Source of the DNA: Serinus canaria
Lineage: Eukaryota; Chordata; Aves; Passeriformes; Fringillidae
DNA length: 64,000 bases
Direction of reading: 5' to 3'
Assembly (NCBI RefSeq): GCF_022539315.1
Contig: NC_066332.1
Coordinates: 3,181,001-3,245,000 of the forward strand
In this document: piece after piece, positions 13,301-26,800 of the stretch
Layout of the letters: every line of letters starts with the position of its first letter
Position numbering within the stretch: position 1 is the stretch's first letter
The notes under the pieces: generated by a model
What the model was told of the DNA's origin: nothing
What the model saw: the letters and a program-made list of their open reading frames with translations, nothing else
The model's database searches: none
Made by a program: the position numbers and the translations under genes

Positions 13301-14257
13301 GTGAGGGAGGGGTCACAGGTTGCCCTCCTGGCACTCCCCAGCACCCACCTTTGGCCGTGAACTGCGGCGTTTCCGTGCTGAGGTCCCAAAAGCGGACAGT
13401 GGTGTCTCCAGAGCCGCTCGCCAGGTACCTGGGAGAGGGGGAAGCTCAGCACAGGGTCCCCAGGACAGGACAACAGCAGCTGCTGCCTTGCCCTGATCCC
13501 CGCCTGCAGCCACACCCTCGTACTTTCCCGTGGGGCTGAAAGCCACGGAGATGACAGCCTCGGTGTGTCCCTCCAGGGAGCTGGTGCAGCGTGTGACCGC
13601 CCGCACCCTGAACACCGCCTGAGGCTGGTAGATGATGTCCAGGACTTTCTCTGTCTCCACGCTCTGCCCTGCCAGGGTCTTCTCCAGCGACGCCACGATC
13701 TCGGCATCGTGGACGAAGAAGGCCAGAGGCACCGGCTCATCCTGCGGGAGGAAAGGCAGGTGAGGTAGCGAGGAGCGGGGCCGGGTCGCGCTGGGGGTGC
13801 GGGGAGCTCGGGAGGGGTCTCACCTTCTGTAGGAGGGCGTTGCAGACCAGCTGCAGCTTGTCCGGAGTGATGGTGACAGGGACGTCGAAGGGGGAGCCCA
13901 GGCACTCCCCTGCCTCATCGCGGAACTGGATCAGGAGCCGCTGCACATCCTCCTCGTCCGGCGACATGTTCTGCGGGACAGCGGGCTCAGCGCCGGGAAT
14001 CCCAGCGGGCGGCGGGCACAGCCCCCCACCCCGGCAGCGATACCCGCCTGGGGAGAAGGAACCTCCACAGGGGGACCCCGCGTAGGGCCCGTGGGAGGGA
14101 GAAACATCCCGCACCGAGCAGGAGCAGCGCGGGGGAACCCCAGGAGAGGGCGAGGAGACCCCAGAGCGCCGCAGCACTCCCACCCCTGCAGCTTCCAAGT
14201 GCTGCCCATCCCGGCCCCGCTCCCGGTCCCGGTCCCAGTCCCGCTCACCGCGGCCAT
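7395..14257 (-). CDS. NLE1: NLE1, Notchless homolog (complete, 13 coding exons)
   Basis: Notchless (yeast Rsa4) is a nucleolar and nuclear 60S assembly factor. Its N-terminal ubiquitin-like domain binds the MIDAS domain of the AAA+ ATPase MDN1 to drive remodelling of pre-60S particles; it was first described as a Notch modulator. Coding exons, in transcript order: 14249-14257, 13824-13970, 13524-13741, 13349-13428, 13015-13091, 11776-11873, 10230-10422, 9684-9819, 9385-9431, 9049-9251, 8013-8172, 7857-7927, 7395-7407. All have GT-AG borders and compatible phases. They join to 1,452 nt, or 483 aa plus TAG; human NLE1 is 485 aa. Residues 1 to about 105 form the NLE/UBL domain, followed by a WD40 propeller from about 110 to the end (repeats such as [14 protein letters not shown] and [14 protein letters not shown]). 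The C-terminus is CLRIWRR, as in the family. No frameshift or premature stop was seen. Confidence 0.97.
13524..13970 (-). CDS. NLE1: NLE1 exons 2-3: ubiquitin-like NLE domain
   Basis: Two exons (13824-13970 and 13524-13741, separated by an 82-bp intron) encode residues 4-125. They cover the NLE domain, the part of Notchless that docks on the MDN1 MIDAS domain. Recognisable blocks are [29 protein letters not shown] and [20 protein letters not shown]. The second exon runs on into the first WD40 strand ([19 protein letters not shown]). An in-frame Met at 13,965-13,967 in exon 2 could serve as an alternative start two residues downstream of the exon 1 codons. Confidence 0.9.
14249..14257 (-). CDS. 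NLE1: NLE1 exon 1: three-codon first coding exon (MAA)
   Basis: ATG GCC GCG is followed directly by gtgagc at 14,248-14,243. It joins in phase 0, across a 278-bp intron, to exon 2 (cccgcag|AACATG). The resulting [13 protein letters not shown] start parallels human NLE1, which begins MAAAV before the DVQRLL block. The exon was chosen for its clean donor and the match to that start. An alternative is initiation at the exon 2 ATG. Confidence 0.75.
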
Positions 14258-14430
14258 GTGCACACCCGCCCCACGTGGGCCGGAAGCGGGCGGGGAGCGC
14301 CCGAGCGCGGCGCTGCTGCCCCCTGGCGGCCGGCGGTGAGCGGCGCGATCGCCCCGGGGCCGCGGGTTCGAGGCCGCACAGGGACAACTCCCGAGGGTCC
14401 AAAACCTCGGGAGGGTGGTGCCAAAACGAC
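14258..14430 (-). promoter_or_regulatory. NLE1 CpG-island promoter
   Basis: A CpG-rich block lies immediately upstream of the NLE1 ATG; the island continues downstream over intron 1 to about 13,970. It includes a GCGGCCATG sequence spanning the start codon. No TATA box was recognised. The AKAP10 3' end lies only about 0.4-0.6 kb further upstream, so the promoter must lie within a short gap between two genes on the same strand. Confidence 0.6.
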
Positions 14431-14842
14431 TCAAGATGAGCCGAGCCTCTCACACTCAATGCGGCCCGCAGTTCAAGGAAACTCAGCCCTGAGCAATATC
14501 CATACCCAGCTCTGGCACCTATAATCCCTGAGCATGCCCAGGATTAGTTGGGATCCTGCCCAGGGGGAAAACTGAGGCAGGGGTGCATTAAAATAAGTAA
14601 GAGTTTAGTGTGGTTCAAATACTTCAGGACCAGCCCCTGCCCCTTTAACTCTTCCCAGAACCTTTTGCCATGTCCTGTGATTGAACAACTTATTTACTAT
14701 TTAAATAAGAATGAATCATATTCACCACACTGCCATTAACATAATCCATTAACAAATGAGGGCAAAATTACCCTAAAACTCACATAAAAAACACCATCCT
14801 ATGTAACTTCAAACCAAATGAAAACAAAAAATCGACACAAAT

Positions 14843-16124
14843 TTTAATATTTATATATTTTAAATCAAAACACAATTAAATATAGTATGTTTTAAGTACA
14901 TGAATGCTTGGGTATGAGAGAAATAAGAGGTGGTACATAGTACCAAAAACCTATACACAGCCTTTTTTGCTTTTTCATAACAATACAGTGTGTCTCTATA
15001 CAATCAAATATTGCAACAGAATAACACTTTCTAGTCAATCAAGATATTCTGAACATTGGAAATGATTTGAGTTCTTCGCATAGTGATTTCTTTGCACAAG
15101 TTTGAGGAGAAAAGCAATCATTAGAGTAAAAAAAAAAACAACCCCAAAATAAGTGTTGTATACTAAAAATGCAGCAGTAACATAAGGGTGAGACACTGAG
15201 TACTTCTGCTACCCTGCAAAATCGATTTGCTGGGGGAAAAAAAGGAGGTGCTGTGTAACATGGTAAGTGTTGATAGTGTCAGGAAGAAGGCCAGAGGTCA
15301 TTAAAAACTGTTTTTCTTTGTAAACCAAACATCTGGAATTAGATCCTACGTTGGGTGGAGGACAACAAGCGATGGAGAATGGCAGCAATTCCTTTTTTCC
15401 TTGCTCGTGGGATGGTGAGGACAGGAAGTGGAGCAGTCTGCAGGGTCCAAGGTGGGAGCAGAGGGGCTGCAGGACCAGCCTTGGATCTGCTCTGTGGTGG
15501 AAGGAGGGGAGATGTGTGTGTGTACAGGTGTAGGAGCTCAACAGGGAGGAGTTCCTGACCCTTCTACACTGCCTTCAAAGTTAATGCAGTTATGAAGTAA
15601 AATACATTTATCTTACACTTGAATACTCTTCTATTTCAAGTAACGGAAAATTAAACTTAGAACTTTCCAGGTCATTCACTGCCCGTGGATTTGCCCCACA
15701 GCCCTTCCAACTGTGTTTAAAAATTACAAGCAGTAGAACCAGAAACTACAGAAAAACCTTCCCCTCTGTTGTGGCCTCTGTGTCCCATTGCAGATATTTT
15801 GCTAGAAAGTCTTTTTTTTGAGACAGGGTCAAGTATTTGTGAAGTCAATCACAGTTCCTCAGTGACACATTTGTAAACTGCATCTTCTTCTCAGAACCAT
15901 CATTACTGTGAATGCCACATATACCAGGCAAAAGTGTTTCTTCACTCTCTACAGTGGAGGTCCAGGATTGCTTCTTCTTCATTCTTCCTTAGAAATGGGG
16001 GGATTCCAGTGGTTGGAGTAACAGTGCTTTGTTTTTATTGGCTGTGTTAAAGAATCCACCAATAGGGAAAGTTCACTTGCTCTCAAAGTGGAAAAACAGA
16101 TTTCCTGTCCTGGAGTTTCTAAAA
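14843..16124 (-). other. AKAP10: AKAP10 3' UTR (right limit firm, left limit provisional)
   Basis: AT-rich sequence without a convincing open frame follows the AKAP10 stop at 16,125. Two poly(A) signals can be read on the minus strand: AATAAA at 16,039-16,034, only about 90 nt past the stop, and ATTAAA at 14,848-14,843 in a very AT-rich patch. The second would give a UTR of about 1.3 kb ending roughly 0.6 kb from the NLE1 ATG. Which signal is used cannot be told here. Confidence 0.45.
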
Positions 16125-17892
16125 TCATAGCTGGAAAGGAGAAAAACAGTTAATTTTACCCTAAAACATGCAAAGTAACTGTTCAATAGAAAAACATTTT
16201 GTGTTTAAAAACGTTGAAGCCAGGTTTGTGAGTTTGGGGGAGAAAAGAGCCCCAAACCTAATCCAAATACACTCAACCTTTTGATTACTTGCTTGACTGA
16301 ATCTGGAGCATCTGCAGTCATTTGAGATTTCTAAATACTGTGCTGAGTGATCTTTTCATCCAGGCAGACTGGAATTGTATCACTGCAGACAAGCCATGAA
16401 GTGAAGTCATTATACAAGTTATTTAAATGTTACTGCTCTATGAAAGAAAACACTCCCACAGTGAACTATGGATCCACCCATTTGGATCCAAAAAGTGGGC
16501 TTTGGCACATGTGTACTTTCAATACCTGAACATAATGCAAGTTAATTTTTACAAACTCACATGCCTGAAAGTCAGAGGTAGCAGACATTAACTTGGTAAT
16601 GTGCTGTCACAAAATGCAACTGCTGCCTCAGAACTGGGGTTTTTTAGACAGAGAACATGTGGGCTGTACTACAACACAGCCACTAAGCAACAATACACAA
16701 ACCTATGAACAGGGTTACTGTGTCTTTTTAAAGTCTGGAGACACAACTGTGCAAATGAGAGCACCCAATGAGACAAAGTCACAGCTGCTGAGTTTTACTG
16801 AACTTCAAGCAGAAATACCACTACTGACTAAGAGGATGCAGCAAGTGTGAGCTCAAGTCAGGAATTACACTTCATCCTGCAGCACAGATCACCCTTTTAA
16901 CTAATTAGGCAGTTTGTAGACTCAAACTAAGACAAGCTTAATGTTTGCACAGGAGAACTACCACAGGCATCTGTTAAGAAATTCCTTCATCACACGTAGG
17001 CCGAAACACTTCCAACCTTTGTTTCTTCCTCTCATGCTCTGCTGGTTTGAGCATTTTCCAGCGTGGGTTTCAGCCACAGGAGGAAGCCAAGTGAGAGCTC
17101 TGCTCCTCCCACAGCCTGGCTGGAGCCAGATGAAGACAGCAGCCTTTCCACCCCCCTACCTTGGTGACCTTCTCCAAGGGCTGCTCACACTGCGCCTGCT
17201 GCATGACGTCGTTGACAATCATCTTTGCTATCCTCCAAGCCATCTCTTCTTGAGCCTGAAAAACACAGCCCAAAACACAGATAGCTTCAGGTTCTTAAAA
17301 GACAAACACAGTGCTCTCAGCACAGCCTTGGAGTCAGAGTAACCTTCACAACTCCACAACCTGTATGAACATATCCTCCCTCGATGGAAATACACCTGGC
17401 TTCCAAGTACAGTGTTCACTTCAATTACTGTACCTAAGGCTTGATGCAATTCCCAAGAGAGTTAGTGGAGATTTTAGATTTATCTCTTGGGGATTTGTCC
17501 AAGCCCTTCAGAGGGGAAAAATGCAGCCTGGAATCCATGTGCAGTGGTCATTTCACCATAAAAATCAAATAACACTTCCACCCCTACTTAGAGATAAATA
17601 AAACCACAATAAGAAAAACCCTGACTGCAAGCACACACTTAATTAGTTCAACCAGCAAGCACTGGCAAAGAGCAAACTAGTTTCACACATACATGCAATC
17701 AATTTATATTTAGCACACAGAGTCTCCCTGTTCTTGGTGCAGCAAAAAGATACTCAGAGATAACAGCCAGGATTAAGAACATCAATACTTTATTTCTCTG
17801 AAGTGCAAAGTCACAAGAAGAACATGAAAGGGGACACACCTCATCTGTATTTCCTTGAACCCATTTCTTCATTGCTTGTGAAAACATGGACC
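16125..17892 (-). CDS. AKAP10: AKAP10 exons 13-15: PKA-binding helix and PDZ ligand
   Basis: Exon 13 (17840-17892) and exon 14 (17160-17255) encode VQGNTDE|AQEEMAWRIAKM and on through IVNDVMQQAQ. This is the amphipathic helix that docks in the groove of the PKA R-subunit dimer. The hydrophobic heptad positions (A, I, M, I, V, M) are kept relative to the human helix. Exon 15 (16125-16130) contributes only the last Leu and the TGA, completing a C-terminal VTKL; human ends STKL. The short terminal exon means splicing of the last intron decides whether the PDZ ligand is made. Confidence 0.92.
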
Positions 17893-20800
17893 CTGGTTGA
17901 GATAAAAAGAGCAAGCAAGGTATGTCAGCAAAGTGAGGCACAAAGCTGATTCCTGTCACCCTTCTGAAGGTTTGCTCTGCTGGCATTCAGGACATGGAGG
18001 AGTGGCAGGAAAGACAAGGGACTGCCTGCAGCCATTTGGACACTGAGCCTTTCCCAGAGCTGAAAAGCAGCACCAGCAGCAGGTCTCAGCCTGGGTGGGA
18101 AGCATGTGGAGAGCTGCAGTTCTTTTTCATCTCAAGACCAAAGCTTTGAAGGTTTGATCACCAGCTCAGCTGCTGACACTTCCATCCCTGCCAGGTTCCA
18201 TCGACAGCTCCAGCTCCCACAGGCTGCTCATCCTCCCTGGAGTCCAGCTGGACCAGAAAAGCAGAATTTGGGTAGGAAACTGGGCCAGAGATGGGTTTTG
18301 CCTCAGTACAGGCCAATCCCCACAGAATCTCTATTTGGCTTAAAACAGATCTGGAAAGAGTCAAACACTTTGCCTATCTTAACTCCAGCAGGGAAGAGAG
18401 CAGCTCTGCAGATGTGTATAGAAATGGAGAGAAAGAGCAAAGCAAACCTTTTGATTTTTTGACATCAGGCTCTGGTTCAGATTCTCTGATGAACTGCCCC
18501 AGGTCACTGACTCTTCCAAACGTCATCTTCCTGAGGAGAGGAGTGAAGAGCCATGAGAGTGATCAAAAGAACTTTGGCATTATGGAAAGCTGTAATTAGC
18601 TATATACTGGGCTATATTTTGGAATCAAAGAGGAACAATAACTAAGAGGAAGAGAAAAACCAAAATCGAAATATTTTGGTTGAAGAAACATTCACTGGGT
18701 GTTAAATCACACTATTGAAATAAAGTTAGTGTCAAATATTAAGATATGGACTAAGATCTTGCATTTAGGCCTACTCTCCATGCAGGAGGACACAGCAAAA
18801 ATGAAACAGAGGTGAAACATGTAACCAGAAAGGAACCAATACACTGAAATGAACCTTACCCTGCATATGTTCGTTGATACAAAGATTCTGGATCCAGACT
18901 TGCAGCATCTACAATTATTGCTTCATCAAAATTTTTCAGGATTTTAACATTAGCCTTTTTGACATTGGACTACAAATAAAAATTCTAAGTATTAGTGCCC
19001 AATGCAGATAACTACCAGCTTCTTAACAAAACTGCAAATTTAGTGCTTATAACACAGATAGATCTCCTTAAAGTCTCTAAGCAAGAGTATAAAAGAATCA
19101 GTGTGTCTACACAGCCTTGAATTCCCAACTCAAAGGACATTGTTTTTAGCAGAGGATGATAAAATTCTGTGGACAGAGCCAAAGACACAAAGCCCAGGTC
19201 AGCACTGGGCTGCTCAATTATCAGCTCAACAGATCCATGTGTGCTCACAAATCATTTGTTGTGAGTCTGGAACATCCCTCTCCTGCTCTTGCTAAGCAAT
19301 TCCCAAGCACAGATGCCTCCCCCATGCACAGAGAACAAATTATTTATCTTCTGGCCTGGAGTATTTATATAAGATTATGAATAAAAAGCCAAGGAAACAT
19401 CAGAGCAACAGCAGGGAGGGCACAACACACAGCAATCCATTATTGCCTCAGCATGGAACAGGAACACCAATGGCAGCTCCTTTCCTGCTGCTCTTTATGC
19501 AAAAATATGCAGAGACCCAGAGATTCTCCTATTCACACAAGCAGAAATGCACACCACAGAAAGCAGCACCTCATTTCCTAAATTGCCCAGCCAATTACCA
19601 GCAGTTCCTCCTGCTCAGAGGATCAAGCAGCAGGAGGCTTCAAGAACTCAGATTTTATTCCTCACTTCACAGCTAGGGGAGGAATATTCCCTCCTTGCAA
19701 ATTAGGAGGTTTAAAAATAGTACAAGCAGGTGGTACAGCTTCCAAATTGCTGGAAAGCCAGGACATGACTAACATTGGTGTGGATACTGGGTTTGAAGCT
19801 CAGGGTAGCCCTGCAGAGTTCAAGAAAAGCAGCAGTCACTTGGCTCTTCTGCTCTCAGCTGGGCTTGCAGTTTCCAAGCTGTCCTGGTTACAGGTTAGCC
19901 AGACTCTGCTCTGTGTTTGAGCACATTGATGCCTTCAGCCCTGGAAATGAGTTTACTCTTCAGGACAGAAGATCTGGCACTTTAAAAGAACTGAGCACAC
20001 AAAGCTAGCATGTTTATATTTAAATTTGATAGCATATTCACAAGTGTCAATTTTCACCTGAAGTTGTTAACTATGGTATTGACAAAATAATGTTATTTCT
20101 AGTAATAAGCATTCTTAGATATTATGGCATCATAAAAAGTCTTCAGTAAAGTAGCAACTTAACAAAGACATTACTAAAGTAAAGAAATAACAGCAGCACA
20201 AGGCTTTGGGTACAACAAATAGCAGAGACACTTCTGACAGAACTGAGCTGCAGGTAGATTAAACACATCCTAACACAACACAGGTTTAAAATGAAAGTGG
20301 AATGGTGTTTCCTTACAGGGTAAAAAACTTGGATACTGATACAGAAAACCCAAACTGGTACCTGGGAGGCAGAGCCATCGGTGCTCCCTATGGAATCACT
20401 GTCAGGAGAGCTACCAGGGCCATGGATACTCAGTGCAATGTTCCCTCCTGGGAATTCATCTCCTCGTACTGAATGGATGAGGTCATTCAAGTATTTGTAG
20501 TAAAGGTTGCTGGACAAGAAACCAGGTAGGAAAACCTGAGAGATGGAAAAAAATCTTCTTTAATTAAGGCTGGTCTGCATAGTTATAGAAGAGCACACAA
20601 ACATCTCAGTCCTTGTGTAGATGGAACACAAGTAAAAGCATCCACGCATGGAATTATTGTGGATTAGCAACTGCATTGCTTTAAGTTTTAATCCTACTGT
20701 AAAATGAACAAACCCAAATGCCTATTAATGACATTCCCCAGTAACTGGAACTGAAGTTCAGGGGTTTTTTCCCCCTCTAGAAACTTAAGCTTGACAGCCC

Positions 20801-23800
20801 AACAGGCTTTACAGTTATTCTGTTTCACTGTGCACAATTCTCTGCAGCTCCAGAATCAAATCTTTCATTTCTGGTATCTGGGAATCCCAGAGTTACATTA
20901 TTAACCACAGCACTTGTATTAGACTTGCAAACAACTCCTACTAAGAGGAAGGGAAATTTTCTAAAGATACAAAATAAGCTGTTGATAGCAATTCTCATGG
21001 GAGGAAACTCTGTTACTTCCATTAAACTGCAATAATCACCCAATGAGACAAACAGAGCATTAACAGCAGCCAGTGGGTGGTATCTTCAAATCAGGCTGGG
21101 GAAGAGTCTCTGGAAGAGATTTTCCTGAAGCTGTTCTATTCTCCAGGTAAACAGGAAATCAGCAAAGGAACAGGACAAAGCAGGGCACACTGTGGAACCC
21201 CCCATCACCCTCCCAGACTGTGGGCCCCACTCTGAAGGAGATCAACCCCACCCCACTCTGAAGGAGGATCTCACCGTCTCCATGGTTGTCCACGCCTGCC
21301 TCAAGGGCGTGGTGAAGCAGTTGGGGAGAGGCCCCCCCTCCCTGCAGATGTTGGATTCAATCTCCAGCCTCACAGAGTCATCAAAGCCCAGAGGGTGCGT
21401 GGCCTGCAGGGAGAAGTACCTGGGGCAGGGCAAGGAAACAACACAAACAGGATTTGCAAACCTCTGCAGGTGCTCAGTGCCCACCCCAGACACTGCACAC
21501 ACCTGGTGCCCACTGACTACAGGTGAGACACCCCCTCCCAGACACAGTCTGAGAGCCCTGCCCTGAAACACAGATGAAAAACAGAGAATGGGAAACAGGA
21601 ATGGAGCAGGAAACACCCAGAACTCCAAAGCAGCTTTGGCTCTACTGATCACATCCTTGCAAACTGAGTTTAAGGATGGGGGAATGATTGATGAACCTCT
21701 GAGTGAAGCATTTGCTTCCTCTCCAATTATTATTTCCTCCTTGGGTAATAATTGAAGTTGTGGTAGAGCCTCACACTTAAGCTTATGAACAAACATTTCC
21801 TGGAAGCAGTTGTGCTGTCTCCCAGCTGTCTTATTGCTAAAGTGAAGCACAAAGTACAAGAAGAAAGCTCGTCTCCTGAAAGTCTGACGTTAAAAAGGAT
21901 CTGATTGCTTCCTTAAAAAAGGAAATATTTCACAATACTAAGAACAAGCACTAGCTGGCTTTTATTACATGTGAGCAGAGTTTCTACAGCCTGCTTTTTA
22001 TGGGTAACAGTATCTGAACATTAAGGTTTTTTGGCAGTGCTGGATCTGCTGCTAGGCTTAAACCCCTTCCATTTTCAAACATCAACCCATCAGCTTTGAT
22101 ACTTCCCAACCAAACAAACTCAAGCAATCAAGTCCTGAAAATCCTGAATTATGTTTAAGAATGGAATCCTTGTAAGGATTTCTCCTCATGTATATCAAAA
22201 AATTTCAGTTCATGTGTGCAAACACATCAAAAGCCACCTTGCTAAAATGCACCTCAGCAGACCAGCCCAAGAGTGCAGAGAAGTTCCCTTTGCACACAAA
22301 CACAAAACCACAAGAACAGAAAGAAAGGATTGTTGAGCTCCCTCACTTGTCATACAAAATCATGGCATCATTCTGTGCTTCTTGCCCATCATACTGGCCT
22401 TCTTTGGCAGCAAGCTGAGACTGGAAGTTATCTGCTGCCAGCCAGAACTGCAGTACATTAACTGCATCTTCCTTCTCCATGTACTGCAAGGGAAATAAGA
22501 AAAAGAAGAGATTAAAGAAGTCTTAGCAAAAAACTTTTAATAATTTTTAACTTCCTTCTCCCCATTTAGAAGAAGAAATACAGGCCATATATTAGTGATG
22601 CAAAATTGTCACCAGGACACAGTATTTTGAATTTCTGTTTCAGACAGACTTAGCTTGCGTGGAGGAGAAAAAAAAAAAAAAAAAAAAAAGAGAACTTCTG
22701 ACATTTATTTTCACACTTAGTTTCCAAAAAACTATTTGTCTTGTCCTAGGACAGGAAGCACCATTTTCATGCTACATTTAGCTTACACTGAGCTCAGCAC
22801 ATTGTCTCAGCTTCCCAAGCTGCAGTTTCAAACTCCATCAGCTTGTCAGACTGTCAGGACAAGTATGTCAAGAGCTGATTCCTTAAAGGTGCAGGAGCCT
22901 GAAACTGTGATATCTTTTATTTAACCTATCACATCACCAAAGGTGCCCTCTCCACATAGCACTGGTCATGATTTGTTATCTGAAATTCAGGCTTCCACAG
23001 TCACTACAATGTGAAGATCAAGATGACAATGTCAAGGCTTCTACAAAGCAAAGAGACTCTGAGAAGCACTCACTAACTGAGAGGAAATCACAAATACTCA
23101 TTCCACAACACAATGGAGAGGTCTGAACATGTGAATTAGTTCTACGTGAGGGCGGGAAAAAGTTCAGTGCATTTTTTCTCAGAAAAAAATACACCTTGGG
23201 TTTTTTATTATATTTATAATAATAGAATTACAGAATTAATTATATTTAGAATCCTAGAATTGTTTTGTGGAATGGGACCTTAAAAATGATCCAGTCCCAA
23301 CCGCCTGCCATGGGCTGGGACACCTTCCACTACCCCAGGTTGCTCCAAGCCTCAGCCAGCCTGGCCTTGGACACTTCCAGGGATCCAGGGGCAGCCACAG
23401 CTGCTCTGGGGACCCTGTGCCAGGGAACAATTCCTGCCCAATATCCAACCCAAAGCCATCAAGGAATGACCAGATTTTTTTCCATCTGCTAGAAAGGGAT
23501 CTAAAAGCAAACCCAAAGGTTGCCACTCACCTCAGAGAAGTAGAACAGAGCTGACTCACAGAACAGAATGTCAGCCAGATACACAGTCCCACTGGTCAGC
23601 ACCTCAATCTGGTATTTACAGAAATGGTGACTCCGCAGGAACTCACTAAAGTGCCTGCACAGACACAGGGACAATCACTTATCAGGGTCAGCAGCACCCA
23701 AGGCACCCTCAGAACTCGTGTCAGCTCTTGCCCAGAACTCTGATACTTTTGGTTGGATAAAAGCCAAACAAAGCAAGAAACAGGGCAGGTTAGTAAATGG

Positions 23801-26800
23801 CACAAGAAAGAGATAAAGAACACAACAGTGTGAACTGCCAAGTTCAGCAAGAATGGATTTGGAGGAGGGGATCTGAGCAGTTTCAAATATAAAATACAGC
23901 ACAGAAAAGTGCTGATGTGGTCATGGCTCCATAAACATTTTTAACAGAACCTTTAGGACAAGAGACACAAGAACCCAAACCATGGCACCAACTTACTCTT
24001 GTTCCATTGCATTGAACACTATGGACTGGGCTGTAACAAAGCAGTTGGGATCCACTTGGCCATCCTCCCCACAGATCTTTGCTGCAAAGAAAGACCAGGT
24101 TAATTTTAACATGGATTTGGCTGATGGAGCTGAAAGGCACGAGCAAGGACTGGTTAATGAAAAATTGCAGTTCAAATCCACCAGAATCAGCTGGTTCTGA
24201 CTGAGCAAAGAGCTTTCAAGGCTGGCCAAATAATAATAACCTGGCTAAAGTATTTGATTGAGACTCATATCTGGATCCCCTCTATAACCACCAAGAATTC
24301 CTTCCCTAATTTAAACAAAATCTCTGAAAGTTTTTATGAGGATATTCACAGCACTGCTGAAGGTCAGATCCACTGATACTTGTTATCTCCTATCTTTTTA
24401 AGGCTGCCTTTAAAAATTCATAAAAATAAATGCAAATGTGTGATGTATTAGAGACACAATTTTATGGGGACAGAGCAGCTCTGAAATGAGGAAGCAATTA
24501 TTCATTCTTACCAACTATGTCATTTCTCATTGCTTCTGTAATAGGGATTGGTTTAGCAGCATCTGGAGAAATATATTTGGTAAAAGTACTAACTGCATCC
24601 CGTTCTATACCTGCAGGGAAGAAACACAGAATCAAACTTGGAATTCCTTGGTGTGAGTGAGTAACAAATGTTTGCTCTTCAGAAAAGCAGCTGTCTAATT
24701 CTCAGTGATGTTTCCACTGCAGGATATTCATATTCTGCTCCTGACCAGCTGCAGGGACTGTGTGATCTCCAGTCAGGTCACAACAAACCCAGCATGGACT
24801 GAGATGGAATTAAACAACACAGCTCCAAATTTTCCCTACCAGCACAGGAGGCAGAACCCACTTCCTCAGCTGCACACTAAAGTCCCAGAAGCAACAGCTT
24901 TCAGGCAAGTGAAATTCCCAATTTTTAGCTCTTATCACAGAGAAATCACTTGCATTATATAGAAACTACTAGGAAAAAAACCATCTTAAAATGATCTGCC
25001 TCAAACAAGTTGTGCTCTTTACACATCGTCTTTTGAGACTTGGGACTCTGCTCTGGAAAAGAGAAAAAATTACACTCAAATTCTTTTCAGATTTCTCATT
25101 AAGAACCCTGTGTTTTCAAATTCTTTTTAGACATCAAAAGCAGAGATGCTTTGGTGACTAAAACATCCTGTTTAAGTGGCTTTGGGGCTGAGGTTATGTA
25201 TTGTGGAGGCACATGATAAATAACTACATGACAAAGACAAACAGCAAGAGAAAGGGATGCAACACAAGGAAACAGTTGGGCAAACAAAAGGAACCAATAT
25301 GAAGAAAGAAGTGTTTCCTTTTTGGCTGCAGACTTGCACAAATGAGGGAGGACTGAGTAGATGCAAAGTAGAGAAACAGGTTACTGTGCATGTAGCTCAC
25401 TACCAAAATGAAATAATTTAATTTCATCCTTACTTCCAGCAGCCTCTGAAGAGGTGGAATCCAACTGACAACAAATCAGTTACAAGGGGAGGAACTCTAT
25501 CAAATAAATCCAAGAACAAAACCAGTACATTCCACACATAAATCTCTCTTGCAACCACTACTTATGTCACGTAATACAGGATATTTACCTTCCATGGCAA
25601 GTGAATTATCAATTCCCAGCCCCACCATCCATTAAGGTGGGATGGGATGGGTGAGGGAAAAACTGGACATAGCAACATTCACTCAATTTCTTACGACTGT
25701 ACATGGAAAAACAGAAGCAACCTAAGCTCATTGAGTACACAATGATTTTGAAGTCTCTTCAGCAGCTTTTTTATTTTTCAAAAAGTCAAACAATACACAA
25801 CTCAAACTGACCAGCATCAGTTAACAGCAATGATACATAAAACTTTCTTCCTTGCAACATCACATCAGGCTTGCTAAGAACCTGAGAACTGAGGCTGCCC
25901 CCTGCACAAAAACGTTCATCTCCCACCTGTCCAAGCAAAGGGAACACACAGCACTTACTTTTCATGAGTTTTCCTGACAAGTCCTTTAGTGCAGAGGAGG
26001 GGCTGTTTCTATTTGATACCGACAGCTTGGAAGATTCTTGCTGATCAGCTGGAAGAGTCCCTGGCTGTGGTTTGGCCCGGGGCAGAGCCCTGGTGCCGTG
26101 GCTGTCCTGCCCCAGCAGCCCCGCGTGGTTCCGGCTGCCGGCAGTTCTGTCGGGCTCGGGCCGGAGCAGCCGCGCGGGGCCGGAGCCCTCCAGCCTCTCC
26201 TCCAGGCAGGCAGCAGGAGGGGAGGAGGCCAATTCCTGCTGCTTGCAGGGGGACACTGGCTCTGCCAGCGAGCTCTGCTTCACCGTGTTCAGGCTGTGGG
26301 CGCGGATGCGGGACCAGGTGGTGGAGTGGAAGCTCTCGGCCTCTAACCAGAATTTCACCAGGTGCTCCATCCTGCGCAGCTCCATGAACTGGATGAAGTA
26401 CGGGAGGGCTACACTGTCCTGCAGGACTTGTTCAAGGGTCTTGGAAAGGCTTGATTTGGTCTCTTGAGCCTGGTAGTTCAGACACGATCTGCCTAAAGGA
26501 AAACATGAAAGAGACTGAGTCCCTGCTGTACCACAGATATGGGGGCTGGATACAGAACTGTCCTGTAATGCAACTGTGAGGAGGCAATTCCAACACAAGG
26601 CCAAAGTAAAGGAATTAAAGTCTGTTCCCTTCCAATCCCTCCCAGGGTAACACAGATGCTATTATACCAGCAGCCACACTTTTATTACCTGTTTGCTTAC
26701 CTGAAAACCAAGGGATGGTGAGTGCACACCATTACAAAATAAATACACAAAATAAAAGGAAAAGTTGACATTCTTACAGCCTTACCTAAGTCTCCAAAGT

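Noticed and set aside
7395..14257. snoRNA hidden in NLE1 introns, expected because NLE1 is a ribosome-assembly gene
   Set aside because: On reading the introns I found no convincing pairing of a C box with a D box and flanking stem. A covariance-model scan would be needed to exclude one.
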